This document shows positions 1 to 5,729 of a stretch of DNA of 7,030 nucleotides, piece by piece; the stretch's first letter is position 1, and the number at the start of each line of letters is the position of its first letter. The notes beneath the pieces were generated by a model, which made no database searches, was not told where the DNA came from, and worked only from the letters and a program-made list of their open reading frames with translations. A program made the position numbers and the translations under genes. The stretch is from Gammaproteobacteria bacterium (GTDB lineage Bacteria > Pseudomonadota > Gammaproteobacteria > DRLM01). The stretch is taken from positions 1 through 7,030 of the forward strand of contig WFXX01000295.1 in the NCBI GenBank assembly GCA_015490395.1. The letters run 5' to 3'.

Positions 1-464
1 GCCCCCGGGGGCTGCCCCCCGATTTCTACCTGGAGGGCTTCGAGGCGCTCGGCTTCGGCCCCGACGGTCGCCTCCGCCACCGCCTGCAGGGGCGCGAGCT
101 GGTGCACGGGGCCGCGGCCGGCATCGACGAGGCCTGGGTGACGGCCCCCCGGCTGCACCTCCTACGGCCGGAGGCTCCGCCCTGGATCCTGGAGGCCCCC
201 CGAGGACGGGTGCTGGAAGGTGGCGCCCTGATATGGCTGGAGGGCGGGGTGCGCCTCGCCCGCCGGCGTCCAGGGCGAGGTGAGCTGGTCCTGGAGACCG
301 AGCGGGTGCGGGTGCTGACCGATCGCGCCCTGGCGGAGGCCGACGGGCCGGTGCGGGTGCGGGATCCCTGGGGGGAAGTCCGTGCCGTGGGGCTGCGGGC
401 GGAGCTGGACCGGGACCGCCTGGTGCTCCTGCGGGAGGTGCGCGGTGTGTACCACCTGGAGTGA
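1..464 (+). CDS. lptC: LPS export protein LptC, 3' part (5' end outside window)
   Basis: LptC is the bitopic inner-membrane protein that receives LPS from the LptB2FG transporter and passes it to periplasmic LptA. The window starts inside the gene. Reading codons from base 3 gives about 153 residues up to the TGA at 462-464. The visible part is the periplasmic beta-jellyroll. It opens with PDFYLEGFEALGF, matching the family's 'PDYY.E.F' start of the folded domain, and continues with PRLHLLRPEAPPW, then the ALAEADGPVRVR segment, and ends REVRGVYHLE, close to the usual LptC C-terminus ('V.G.Y'). The single N-terminal transmembrane helix must lie upstream. lptA overlaps its 3' end, as in the usual lptC-lptA-lptB operon. 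kdsC is often upstream in this locus, but that cannot be seen here. The call rests on remembered family motifs plus context. Confidence 0.88.
   Translation, partial: PRGLPPDFYLEGFEALGFGPDGRLRHRLQGRELVHGAAAGIDEAWVTAPRLHLLRPEAPPWILEAPRGRVLEGGALIWLEGGVRLARRRPGRGELVLETERVRVLTDRALAEADGPVRVRDPWGEVRAVGLRAELDRDRLVLLREVRGVYHLE
433..438 (+). promoter_or_regulatory. Shine-Dalgarno that favours the GTG-445 start of lptA
   Basis: GGGAGG lies 6 bases upstream of the GTG at 445-447, inside the end of lptC. It is the only well-placed purine-rich site near the start of lptA. The competing GTG at 461, which overlaps the lptC stop codon, has a GGAG directly abutting it, too close to act as a normal ribosome binding site. 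Confidence 0.5.
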
Positions 465-1023
465 CGCCTCTGCTGGCCGTCACCGGTCTGTTTTTCTGGC
501 CGCCTGGCTGCTGCTCTGGTTGGCCGCGCCGGCCTCGGCCCTGGAGGAGGACCTGCGCCAGCCCATCCGCATCCAGGCCGACCGGGCGGAGCTGGACGAG
601 GCTGCCGGGGTGAGCATCTACCGGGGCTCGGTCCTCTACCGCCAGGGGAGCATTCGCCTGGAGGCCGAGCGCCTCACGCTGCGGGCTGCGCCCGACGGCC
701 GAGGCCTGGAGGAGGTCGTGGCCGAGGGCCGGCCCGCGGCCTACCGGCAGCTGGTGGAGGGTGAGGCTGGGTCCGAGGAGCTACGTGCCTGGGCCCGGCG
801 CATCACCTACCGGGCGGGCCCTGAGGAGATCGTGGTCCTCGAGGGCGAGGCCCGCCTGGAGCAGGGCCGGCGCCGCTTCAGCGGCCATCGCATCGTCTAC
901 CGGCTGGCGGCCCAGGCGGTGGAGGCCACCCGCGGCGAGACGGGCGCTCGGGTGGAGGTGGTCCTCCCCCCGCCCCGGGCCGGGGACGAGGCGCAGCCGC
1001 GAAGGGAGGCACCCGGACCGTGA
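445..1023 (+). CDS. lptA: LPS transport periplasmic protein LptA
   Basis: LptA is the periplasmic bridge protein whose beta-jellyrolls stack head to tail to carry LPS between LptC and the outer-membrane LptD. As read here it is 192 residues, the family's usual size. Residues 1-32 look like a signal peptide: a basic stretch (RHR, residues 12-14), a hydrophobic core (VFLAAWLLLWLAAP) and an ASA cleavage site before Leu33. The mature part begins with a QPIRIQADRAELDE motif, typical of the OstA/LptA fold, followed by GVSIYRGSVLYRQGSIRLEAERL and later VLEGEARLEQGRRRFSGHRIVYR. I chose GTG-445 because it is in frame, has a GGGAGG site 6 bases upstream and overlaps lptC by 20 bases. The start is uncertain. 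A GTG at 461 in the next frame would give a conventional N-terminus if the T5 run at 491-495 had one more T. The stop codon overlaps the GTG start of lptB. Confidence 0.88.
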   Translation: MCTTWSDASAGRHRSVFLAAWLLLWLAAPASALEEDLRQPIRIQADRAELDEAAGVSIYRGSVLYRQGSIRLEAERLTLRAAPDGRGLEEVVAEGRPAAYRQLVEGEAGSEELRAWARRITYRAGPEEIVVLEGEARLEQGRRRFSGHRIVYRLAAQAVEATRGETGARVEVVLPPPRAGDEAQPRREAPGP

Positions 1024-1742
1024 CCGTCCTGCGGGCCGAGGGCCTGGTCAAGCGCTACCGCCGCCGCGAGGTGCTGCGGGGCGTGACCCTGGAGGTGCGC
1101 GGGGGCGAGGTGGTGGGCCTGCTGGGCCCCAATGGGGCGGGCAAGACCACCTGCTTCTACATGATCGTGGGGCTGGTGCCCTGCGACGGGGGCGTGATCC
1201 GCCTGGACGGCCGCGAGCTCACCGGGCTGCCCATCCACCGCCGCGCCCGCCTGGGGCTGGGCTACCTGCCCCAGGAGGCCTCCGTCTTCCGCAAGCTCAC
1301 CGTGCGCCAGAACCTCCTGGCCGTGCTCGAGTTGCAGCCCCTGACCCGGGCCGAGCGGGAGCGCCGCGCCCAAGCCCTCATGGAGGAGCTGGGCGTGGCC
1401 CACCTGGCCGACAGCCTGGGGATGAGCCTCTCGGGAGGCGAGCGGCGGCGGGTGGAGATCGCCCGGGCCCTGGCCGCCGAGCCGCGCATCATGCTCCTGG
1501 ACGAGCCCTTCGCCGGGGTGGACCCCCTGGCCGTGGCCGACATCCAGCGCCTGGTAGGCCATCTGGCCCGGCGGGGTATCGGGGTGCTCATCACCGATCA
1601 CAACGTGCGCGAGACCCTGGGCATCTGCGCCCGTGCCTACATCCTCAGCGAGGGCCGGGTGCTGGCCGAGGGTGCCCCGGCAGCCCTCCTGGAGGACCGC
1701 CGGGTGCGGGAGGTCTATCTGGGGGAGCATTTCCGGCTGTGA
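1020..1742 (+). CDS. lptB: LPS export ABC transporter ATP-binding protein LptB
   Basis: LptB is the cytoplasmic ATPase that, as a dimer with LptF and LptG, powers extraction of LPS from the inner membrane. The 240-residue length is standard. All ABC motifs are visible: Walker A GPNGAGKTT (residues 36-44), Q-loop Gln85 in YLPQEASVF, signature LSGGERRRVEIARAL (137-151), Walker B IMLLDEP with catalytic Glu162, the D-loop around AGVD (165-168) and the switch His194 in TDHNVRETL. YLPQEASVFRKLTV and TDHNVRETL are specific to LptB rather than to ABC ATPases in general. The GTG start overlaps the lptA TGA (GTGA), and AAGGGAGG at 1002-1009 sits 10 bases upstream, so translation is probably coupled to lptA. 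LptF and LptG are not in the window, as is normal since they are usually encoded elsewhere. Confidence 0.96.
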   Translation: MTVLRAEGLVKRYRRREVLRGVTLEVRGGEVVGLLGPNGAGKTTCFYMIVGLVPCDGGVIRLDGRELTGLPIHRRARLGLGYLPQEASVFRKLTVRQNLLAVLELQPLTRAERERRAQALMEELGVAHLADSLGMSLSGGERRRVEIARALAAEPRIMLLDEPFAGVDPLAVADIQRLVGHLARRGIGVLITDHNVRETLGICARAYILSEGRVLAEGAPAALLEDRRVREVYLGEHFRL

Positions 1743-1767
1743 GCGGGCGCGCGACGGCGATGCCCTC

Positions 1768-1805
1768 CTGCAGATGGGGTAAACTGAGGGCGTGAAGATC
1801 TGCAG
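1768..1805 (+). promoter_or_regulatory. Inverted repeat around a -10-like hexamer, candidate rpoN control site
   Basis: In the 132-base gap between lptB and rpoN, CTGCAGAT (1768-1775) is repeated as its exact reverse complement ATCTGCAG (1798-1805), with a 22-base spacer. Inside the spacer, TAAACT (1780-1785) matches the sigma-70 -10 consensus at 4 of 6 positions. I find no convincing -35 hexamer 16-18 bases upstream. The layout suits an operator flanking a promoter, or an RNA stem with a large loop. The promoter reading is weak and the repeat is certain. No poly-T follows, so it is not an intrinsic terminator. Confidence 0.4.
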
Positions 1806-1835
1806 CCTTCGGCCGTTATGCCTGACGGGGCTGCG
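1801..1835 (+). other. Possible stem-loop in the rpoN leader
   Basis: GCAGCC (1802-1807) can pair with GGCTGC (1829-1834). G-U pairs extend the stem at both ends, and a small inner GGC/GCC helix lies at 1811-1813 and 1820-1822. The left arm shares bases 1802-1805 with the right arm of the inverted repeat at 1768-1805, so the two folds exclude each other. A stem of six Watson-Crick pairs is not rare in DNA this GC-rich. Confidence 0.25.
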
Positions 1836-1874
1836 CCTCGGGCGGCGGCCCCGCGTGCCACGGCGGGCGGTCCC

Positions 1875-3347
1875 ATGAAGCAGTCGCTTCAGCTTAGGCT
1901 CGGTCAGCACCTGACCATGACCCCCCAGCTGCAGCAGGCCATCCGCCTGCTGCAGCTCTCCTCCCTGGAGCTTCGGGAGGAGATCCAGGCGGCGGTGGAG
2001 AGCAACCCCCTCCTGGAGCTGGCTGAGGAGGCCGAGGAGGAGGGCGTGGGCGCCGAGGGGGCTGCCCCCACCGGGGAGGGCACGGAGTCAGCCACCCTGC
2101 GCGCCGAGGCCGAGATGCCCGGGGAGGCCGAGCGGGACCAGACCATCCCCGAGGAGCTCCCCGTGGACACCTCTTGGGAGGAGCTCTACGACTCGCCGGG
2201 GGCGGTGGCCGCCCCCGCGGAAGTGGAGGAGCGGCCTGACTGGCAGCGAGCCCCCGCCGAGGGCCTGCGCGAGCACCTGCAGTGGCAGGCCGAGATGGCC
2301 CCCTTCGATCCGCTGGAGCGGGCCATCGCCTTCGCCCTCATCGACGCCATCGACGAGTCTGGCTATCTCGGCCTGCCCCTGGAGGAGGTGCGCGAGGCCG
2401 TGGCCCGGGCCGGACACCCGGTCTCCCTGGAGCAGGTGGAGGCGGTGCTGCGCCGGGTGCAGGACTTCGACCCGCCCGGGGTGGGCGCCCGGGACCTACG
2501 CGAGTGCCTGCTGCTGCAGCTCGACCAGCTGCCGCCGGAGACCCCGCGTCTGGAGGAGGCGCGATGCTTGGTGGACCGGCACCTGGAGCTGCTGGGGGGC
2601 TCGGACCGTGACGCCCTGATCAAGGCCAGTGGTCTGGACTGGGAGGCCATCCGCGAGGCTGTGGCCCTCATTCGCAGCCTTAACCCTCGTCCCGGCAACG
2701 CCGTCGCCGGAGGCGAGCCTGAGTACATCGTCCCCGACGTGGTGGTGCGCCGGGAGAACGGGGCCTGGAAGGTGGAGCTCAACGAGCAGGCCCTGCCCCG
2801 GGTGCGCCTCAACGCCCGCTACGCCGCCCTGGTGCGGCGGGCGGACCACAGCCGCGAGGGCCAGTTCCTGCGCTCGCGCATGCAGGAGGCCCGTTGGTTC
2901 CTCAAGAGCCTGCGCTCCAGGCACGAGACCTTGCTCAAGGTGGCCTCGTGCATCGTGGAGCGCCAGCGGGGCTTCCTGGAGCACGGGGAGGAGGCCATGC
3001 GGCCCATGGTGCTGCACGACGTGGCCGAGGCCCTGGGCCTGCACGAGTCCACTGTCTCCCGGGTCACCACCCGCAAGTACATGCTCACCCCCCGCGGCGT
3101 CTACGAGCTCAAGTACTTCTTCTCCAGCCACGTGGGCACCGTCTCCGGAGGCACCTGCTCGGCCACCGCCATCCGGGCCCTGATCAAGAAGCTGGTGGCC
3201 GCCGAGGACCGCTCCAGGCCCCTGAGCGACTCCAAGATCGCCGAGATCCTCTGCGCCCAGGGGATCCAGGTGGCCCGGCGCACCGTGGCCAAGTACCGGG
3301 AGGCCCTGGCCATCCCCCCCTCCAACGAGAGGCGCCGGCTGGTGTGA
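1875..3347 (+). CDS. rpoN: RNA polymerase sigma-54 factor RpoN
   Basis: RpoN directs RNA polymerase to -24/-12 promoters that need an AAA+ enhancer-binding activator. The protein is 490 residues with all regions in order. Region I is MKQSLQLRLGQHLTMTPQLQ and the following Leu/Gln-rich segment (about 1-50), which contacts the activator. An acidic linker follows (roughly 51-115, rich in Glu). Then comes the core-binding domain with the FDPPGVGARDLRECL motif. The helix-turn-helix is around residues 378-398 (VAEALGLHESTVSRVTTRKY). The RpoN box ARRTVAKYRE (467-476) reads the -24 element. An in-frame ATG at 1818 would add 19 Ala/Pro-rich residues. I prefer ATG-1875 because family members begin with the MKQSLQ-type motif, although its ribosome site (GGGCGG, 1865-1870) is weak. 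It probably has its own promoter in the gap after lptB as well as read-through from the lpt genes. Confidence 0.97.
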   Translation: MKQSLQLRLGQHLTMTPQLQQAIRLLQLSSLELREEIQAAVESNPLLELAEEAEEEGVGAEGAAPTGEGTESATLRAEAEMPGEAERDQTIPEELPVDTSWEELYDSPGAVAAPAEVEERPDWQRAPAEGLREHLQWQAEMAPFDPLERAIAFALIDAIDESGYLGLPLEEVREAVARAGHPVSLEQVEAVLRRVQDFDPPGVGARDLRECLLLQLDQLPPETPRLEEARCLVDRHLELLGGSDRDALIKASGLDWEAIREAVALIRSLNPRPGNAVAGGEPEYIVPDVVVRRENGAWKVELNEQALPRVRLNARYAALVRRADHSREGQFLRSRMQEARWFLKSLRSRHETLLKVASCIVERQRGFLEHGEEAMRPMVLHDVAEALGLHESTVSRVTTRKYMLTPRGVYELKYFFSSHVGTVSGGTCSATAIRALIKKLVAAEDRSRPLSDSKIAEILCAQGIQVARRTVAKYREALAIPPSNERRRLV

Positions 3348-3387
3348 GCGCCGCCGCTCCCCCTGCCGGCCCTCCTCAGGCATCTGG

Positions 3388-3393
3388 AAGGAG
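3388..3393 (+). promoter_or_regulatory. Strong Shine-Dalgarno of hpf
   Basis: AAGGAG lies 6 bases before the ATG at 3400, in the 52-base gap after rpoN. It is close to consensus and stronger than the sites of rpoN, ptsN or hprK. Within a shared transcript it may therefore let hpf be translated more than its neighbours. Confidence 0.7.
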
Positions 3394-3399
3394 CCTTGC

Positions 3400-3702
3400 A
3401 TGCAGATCCAGCTCAGCGGCCGTCACCTGGACATCACCCCCACTTTGCGGGACTATGTGCACGGCAAGCTCGCCCGCCTGGAGCGCCACGCCGGCCATGT
3501 GGGCCATGTGCACGTGGTCCTCAGCGTGGAGAAGCTGCGCCGGCGCGCCGAGGCCACCGTGCAGCTCAACCCGGGCACCGTGTTCGCGGATGCCGAGGAC
3601 GAGGATCTGTACGCGGCCATCGACGCCCTGGTGGACAAGCTGGACCGCCAGGTGAAGAAGCTCAGGGAGAAGAATGCCAACCACCGCGGCGAGGCCGGCT
3701 GA
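3400..3702 (+). CDS. hpf: Short ribosome hibernation promoting factor HPF
   Basis: HPF binds the 30S subunit between head and body, blocks mRNA and tRNA sites, and helps form inactive 100S ribosome dimers in stationary phase. At 100 residues this is the short type, without the C-terminal dimerisation domain of long HPF. The N-terminus MQIQLSGRHLDITPTLRDYV matches the family opening ('I.I.GRH.EIT..LR.YV'). A helix with KLARLERH follows, then the strand HVVLSVEK, the strand EATVQLNPGTVFADAEDEDLYAAID, and the final helix ALVDKLDRQVKKLREK. Location directly after rpoN is the usual place for this gene (formerly 'yhbH' or 'sigma-54 modulation protein'). It starts 52 bases after the rpoN stop with a good ribosome site. 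It is not RaiA/YfiA, given the context and the short C-terminus, though the two share a fold. Confidence 0.95.
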   Translation: MQIQLSGRHLDITPTLRDYVHGKLARLERHAGHVGHVHVVLSVEKLRRRAEATVQLNPGTVFADAEDEDLYAAIDALVDKLDRQVKKLREKNANHRGEAG

Positions 3703-3727
3703 GGCCGCCGGGCCCGGGGCCCTGGCC
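3703..3727 (+). other. GC-rich hairpin between hpf and ptsN
   Basis: Just after the hpf stop, GGCCG (3703-3707) can pair with TGGCC (3723-3727), one pair being G-U. GGGCC (3710-3714) pairs with GGCCC (3718-3722), leaving a CGG loop and a two-base bulge at 3708-3709. The stem is all G/C apart from the G-U pair. No T-run follows, so it is not a classical terminator. It could stabilise the upstream hpf mRNA end or mark a processing site. Base composition alone could also produce it. Confidence 0.35.
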
Positions 3728-3744
3728 GGATCGCCCCATCGATC

Positions 3745-4236
3745 ATGCGCATCGCCGAGTTCATTCCCGAGGAGCGCATCGCCTGCGCCGTCAAGGCGGC
3801 CAGCAAGAAGCGGGTGCTGGAGGTCCTGAGCGCCCTGCTGGCTACGGCCAGCCCGCGGCTGGAGGAGCGGGAGATCTTCGACCGCCTCATGGCCCGGGAG
3901 CGTCTGGGCAGCACGGGGCTGGGCCATGGCGTGGCCATCCCCCACAGCCGCATGGCCGGCCTGGAGCGGGAGTTGGGGGCCCTGGTGCGCCTGGTGGAGC
4001 CGGTGGACTTCGACGCCGCCGACGAGCAGAAGGTGGACCTCCTGGTGGCCCTCCTGGTGCCGGACCAATCTACCCGGGAGCACCTAGAGATCCTGGCCCA
4101 GCTGGCGGAGATGCTCCGCGACCCGACCTTCCGCGAGCGGCTGCGCCGCAGCGACAGCCCCGAGGCGGTGCACCGCCTCCTGGAGGACTGGGACCGGGCC
4201 CATCCCCCCCGGCGGGCCGCCGCCCCGGGGGGCTGA
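3745..4236 (+). CDS. ptsN: PTS EIIA-Ntr, nitrogen-regulatory phosphocarrier PtsN
   Basis: PtsN is the terminal, non-sugar phosphoacceptor of the PTS-Ntr relay. It regulates by protein contact, for example of potassium transport and sensor kinases in enterics. The 163-residue protein has the EIIA mannitol/fructose fold. The active-site motif GLGHGVAIPHSR places the phosphorylated histidine at His67. The preceding RERLGSTGLG stretch and the later LVALLVPDQSTREHLEILAQLAEML match the family well. The C-terminus carries an Arg/Pro/Ala-rich tail (about residues 152-163) that looks non-conserved. It follows hpf by 42 bases holding a possible hairpin, and no clear ribosome site precedes ATG-3745. The phosphate donor is expected to be HPr encoded by ptsH downstream, since no NPr-specific system is visible. 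The identification is firm; regulatory targets cannot be inferred. Confidence 0.95.
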   Translation: MRIAEFIPEERIACAVKAASKKRVLEVLSALLATASPRLEEREIFDRLMARERLGSTGLGHGVAIPHSRMAGLERELGALVRLVEPVDFDAADEQKVDLLVALLVPDQSTREHLEILAQLAEMLRDPTFRERLRRSDSPEAVHRLLEDWDRAHPPRRAAAPGG

Positions 4237-4259
4237 GCCCGGGGGTAGCGTGCCCCGCC

Positions 4260-4826
4260 ATGCCCACCGCTGCTTGCCCCGCCGCCTCTGCCTTCACCGT
4301 GCACGGGGTGCTCCTCCAGGTCTGCGGCGCCGGGGTGCTGCTCACCGGCGCCAGCGGGGTGGGCAAGAGCGAGCTGGCCCTGGAGCTGCTCACCCGCGGC
4401 CACCGGTTGGTGGCCGACGATGCCCCCACCCTGGAGGCCCGAAACGGCCGGCTCTGGGGCCGTTGTCCGGAGCTGCTGGAGGGTCTGCTAGAGGTGCGCG
4501 GGCTGGGTGTGCTGAGCGTGCGGGCCCTCCTTGGCGAGGAGGCCGTGGTGGCCGAGGTGCCCGTGGATCTGGTGGTGCATCTCGAGCCGGAGGATGGGGC
4601 CCCGATGGCTAGCCTGCCTCGCCTGCACCCGGTGCGGGACGAGGTGGAGCTGCTGGGCCTGACCCTGCCCCGGCTGCACCTGCCCGTGGCCCCGGGCCGC
4701 AACCTGGCCGTCCTGGTGGAGACGGCTGTGCGCCTGCACCTGCTGGCCGCGGGCGGCTACGATGCGGCAGCGGACCTGGTCGAGCGCCAGCGCCGCGCCA
4801 TGCAGGACGGGAGCGGGGAGCGGTGA
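4260..4826 (+). CDS. hprK: HPr kinase/phosphorylase, catalytic domain only
   Basis: HPr kinase/phosphorylase adds phosphate to, or removes it from, the regulatory serine of HPr. This copy has 188 residues against about 310 for full-length family members. The catalytic half is complete. His15 in TVHGVLL fits the conserved catalytic histidine. The P-loop is GASGVGKS (30-37), followed by ELALELLTRGHRLVADD with the acidic pair Asp53-Asp54. The family signature EVRGLG is at 78-83, and PVAPGRNLAV lies near the end. The N-terminal regulatory domain is absent: only 23 bases separate ATG-4260 from the ptsN stop. The same frame stays open back through ptsN and hpf, but that stretch is the out-of-frame shadow of those genes and has no HprK features. 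In the characterised Lactobacillus casei enzyme the isolated C-terminal domain is known to be active, so function is plausible. Its stop overlaps the rapZ start. The ribosome site is poor, suggesting coupling to ptsN. Confidence 0.93.
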   Translation: MPTAACPAASAFTVHGVLLQVCGAGVLLTGASGVGKSELALELLTRGHRLVADDAPTLEARNGRLWGRCPELLEGLLEVRGLGVLSVRALLGEEAVVAEVPVDLVVHLEPEDGAPMASLPRLHPVRDEVELLGLTLPRLHLPVAPGRNLAVLVETAVRLHLLAAGGYDAAADLVERQRRAMQDGSGER

Positions 4827-5719
4827 GCGCTGGGGAACGGCCGCCGGAGGCCGGCGAGGGCGAGGGCCGGCTCTACATCGTCAGCGGCCTCTCGGGCTCG
4901 GGCAAGACCATTGCCCTCCAGGCCCTGGAGGACCTGGGGGTCTACTGCATCGACAATCTGCCCCTGGCTCTGTTGCGCTCCCTGGCCGAGCACCTCAGCG
5001 GCCACCCCCAGGGGCATCTCCGTCAGGCCGCGGTGGGGATCGACGCCCGCAACCTGGCCGAGGACTTCGCTGCCTTCCCCGCCATGGTGGAGGAGCTGGA
5101 GGCCCGGGGCTTGCGCTGCCAGATCCTGTTCCTGACCGCCGCGGACACCATCCTTCTGCAACGCTTCAGCGAGACCCGGCGCAAGCATCCCCTCACCGGC
5201 CCCGGGGTCTCCCTGGCCGAGGCCATTCGCCGCGAGCGCCGGCTCCTCGCCCCCTTGGCCGCCCGGGCCGACTGGCTCATCGACACCAGCCGCACCAACG
5301 TCCACCAGCTCCGGGCCCTGGTCCAGGCCCGGGCCGGGCTGTCCGGCGGGGGCCTCTCCCTCCTGTTCCTCTCTTTCGGCTACAAGCACGGGTTGCCGCC
5401 CGATGCCGACTTCGTCTTCGATCTGCGTTGCCTGCCCAACCCCCACTGGGAGCCGCGCCTGCGCCACCTCACCGGGCGCGATCCCGAGGTGGCCGCCTTC
5501 CTGGAGGCCCAGCCCCTGGTGGGGCGCATGTACGAGCAGCTCCGGGATTTCCTCGAGGCCTGGGTGCCCTGCTTCGAGGCCGAGCGGCGCAGCTACATGA
5601 CCGTGGCCCTGGGCTGCACCGGTGGCCACCACCGCTCGGTGTACCTGGCCGAGCGTCTGGCCCGGCACTTCGCCCGGCGCCGGGCCCAGGTGCTGGTGCG
5701 CCACCGGGAGCTGGACTGA
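4823..5719 (+). CDS. rapZ: RNase adapter / nucleotide-binding regulator RapZ
   Basis: RapZ (YvcJ/YhbJ family) binds nucleotides. In E. coli it binds small RNAs GlmY/GlmZ and delivers GlmZ to RNase E, so controlling glucosamine-6-phosphate synthase. The 298-residue protein has an N-terminal kinase-like domain with Walker A GLSGSGKT (22-29) and the nearby LEDLGVYCIDNLP motif. It also has SETRRKHPL, and a C-terminal domain with LSFGYKHGLPPDADFVFDLR, LPNPHW and GCTGGHHRSVYLAERLA, all diagnostic for the family. It ends in VRHREL and lacks the Lys/Arg-rich extension that follows RHR in the E. coli protein and contributes to RNA binding. GlmZ handling is therefore not certain here, although ARRR just before adds basic charge. 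GTG-4823 overlaps the hprK stop (GTGA), with GGGAG at 4809-4813 and GGGGAG at 4815-4820 as ribosome sites. About 14 N-terminal residues before RLYIVSG look non-conserved. Confidence 0.96.
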   Translation: MSAGERPPEAGEGEGRLYIVSGLSGSGKTIALQALEDLGVYCIDNLPLALLRSLAEHLSGHPQGHLRQAAVGIDARNLAEDFAAFPAMVEELEARGLRCQILFLTAADTILLQRFSETRRKHPLTGPGVSLAEAIRRERRLLAPLAARADWLIDTSRTNVHQLRALVQARAGLSGGGLSLLFLSFGYKHGLPPDADFVFDLRCLPNPHWEPRLRHLTGRDPEVAAFLEAQPLVGRMYEQLRDFLEAWVPCFEAERRSYMTVALGCTGGHHRSVYLAERLARHFARRRAQVLVRHRELD

Positions 5720-5729
5720 GGGCGGAGCG

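Noticed and set aside
1818..1874. In-frame ATG giving a 19-residue N-terminal extension of RpoN.
   Set aside because: The extension is Ala/Pro/Arg-rich and unlike family N-termini, which begin at MKQSLQ. There is no ribosome site before 1818.
1743..1874. Intrinsic terminator between the lpt genes and rpoN.
   Set aside because: No stem is followed by a T-run. The repeat found here is better read as an operator or leader structure.
4227..4245. GGGC-TGA-GCCC mini-hairpin and G-runs around the ptsN stop codon, possibly a terminator or G-quadruplex.
   Set aside because: The stem is only 4 bp with no T-run, and only two G-runs are present on this strand. It is best explained by base composition.
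3396..4826. One long open frame of 476 codons covering hpf, ptsN and hprK, which could be read as a long HPr kinase.
   Set aside because: Before 4260 the translation is Gly/Pro/Arg/Ala-rich low-complexity sequence with no HprK N-terminal features, and it overlaps two well-supported genes in other frames. It is an open shadow frame caused by high GC.
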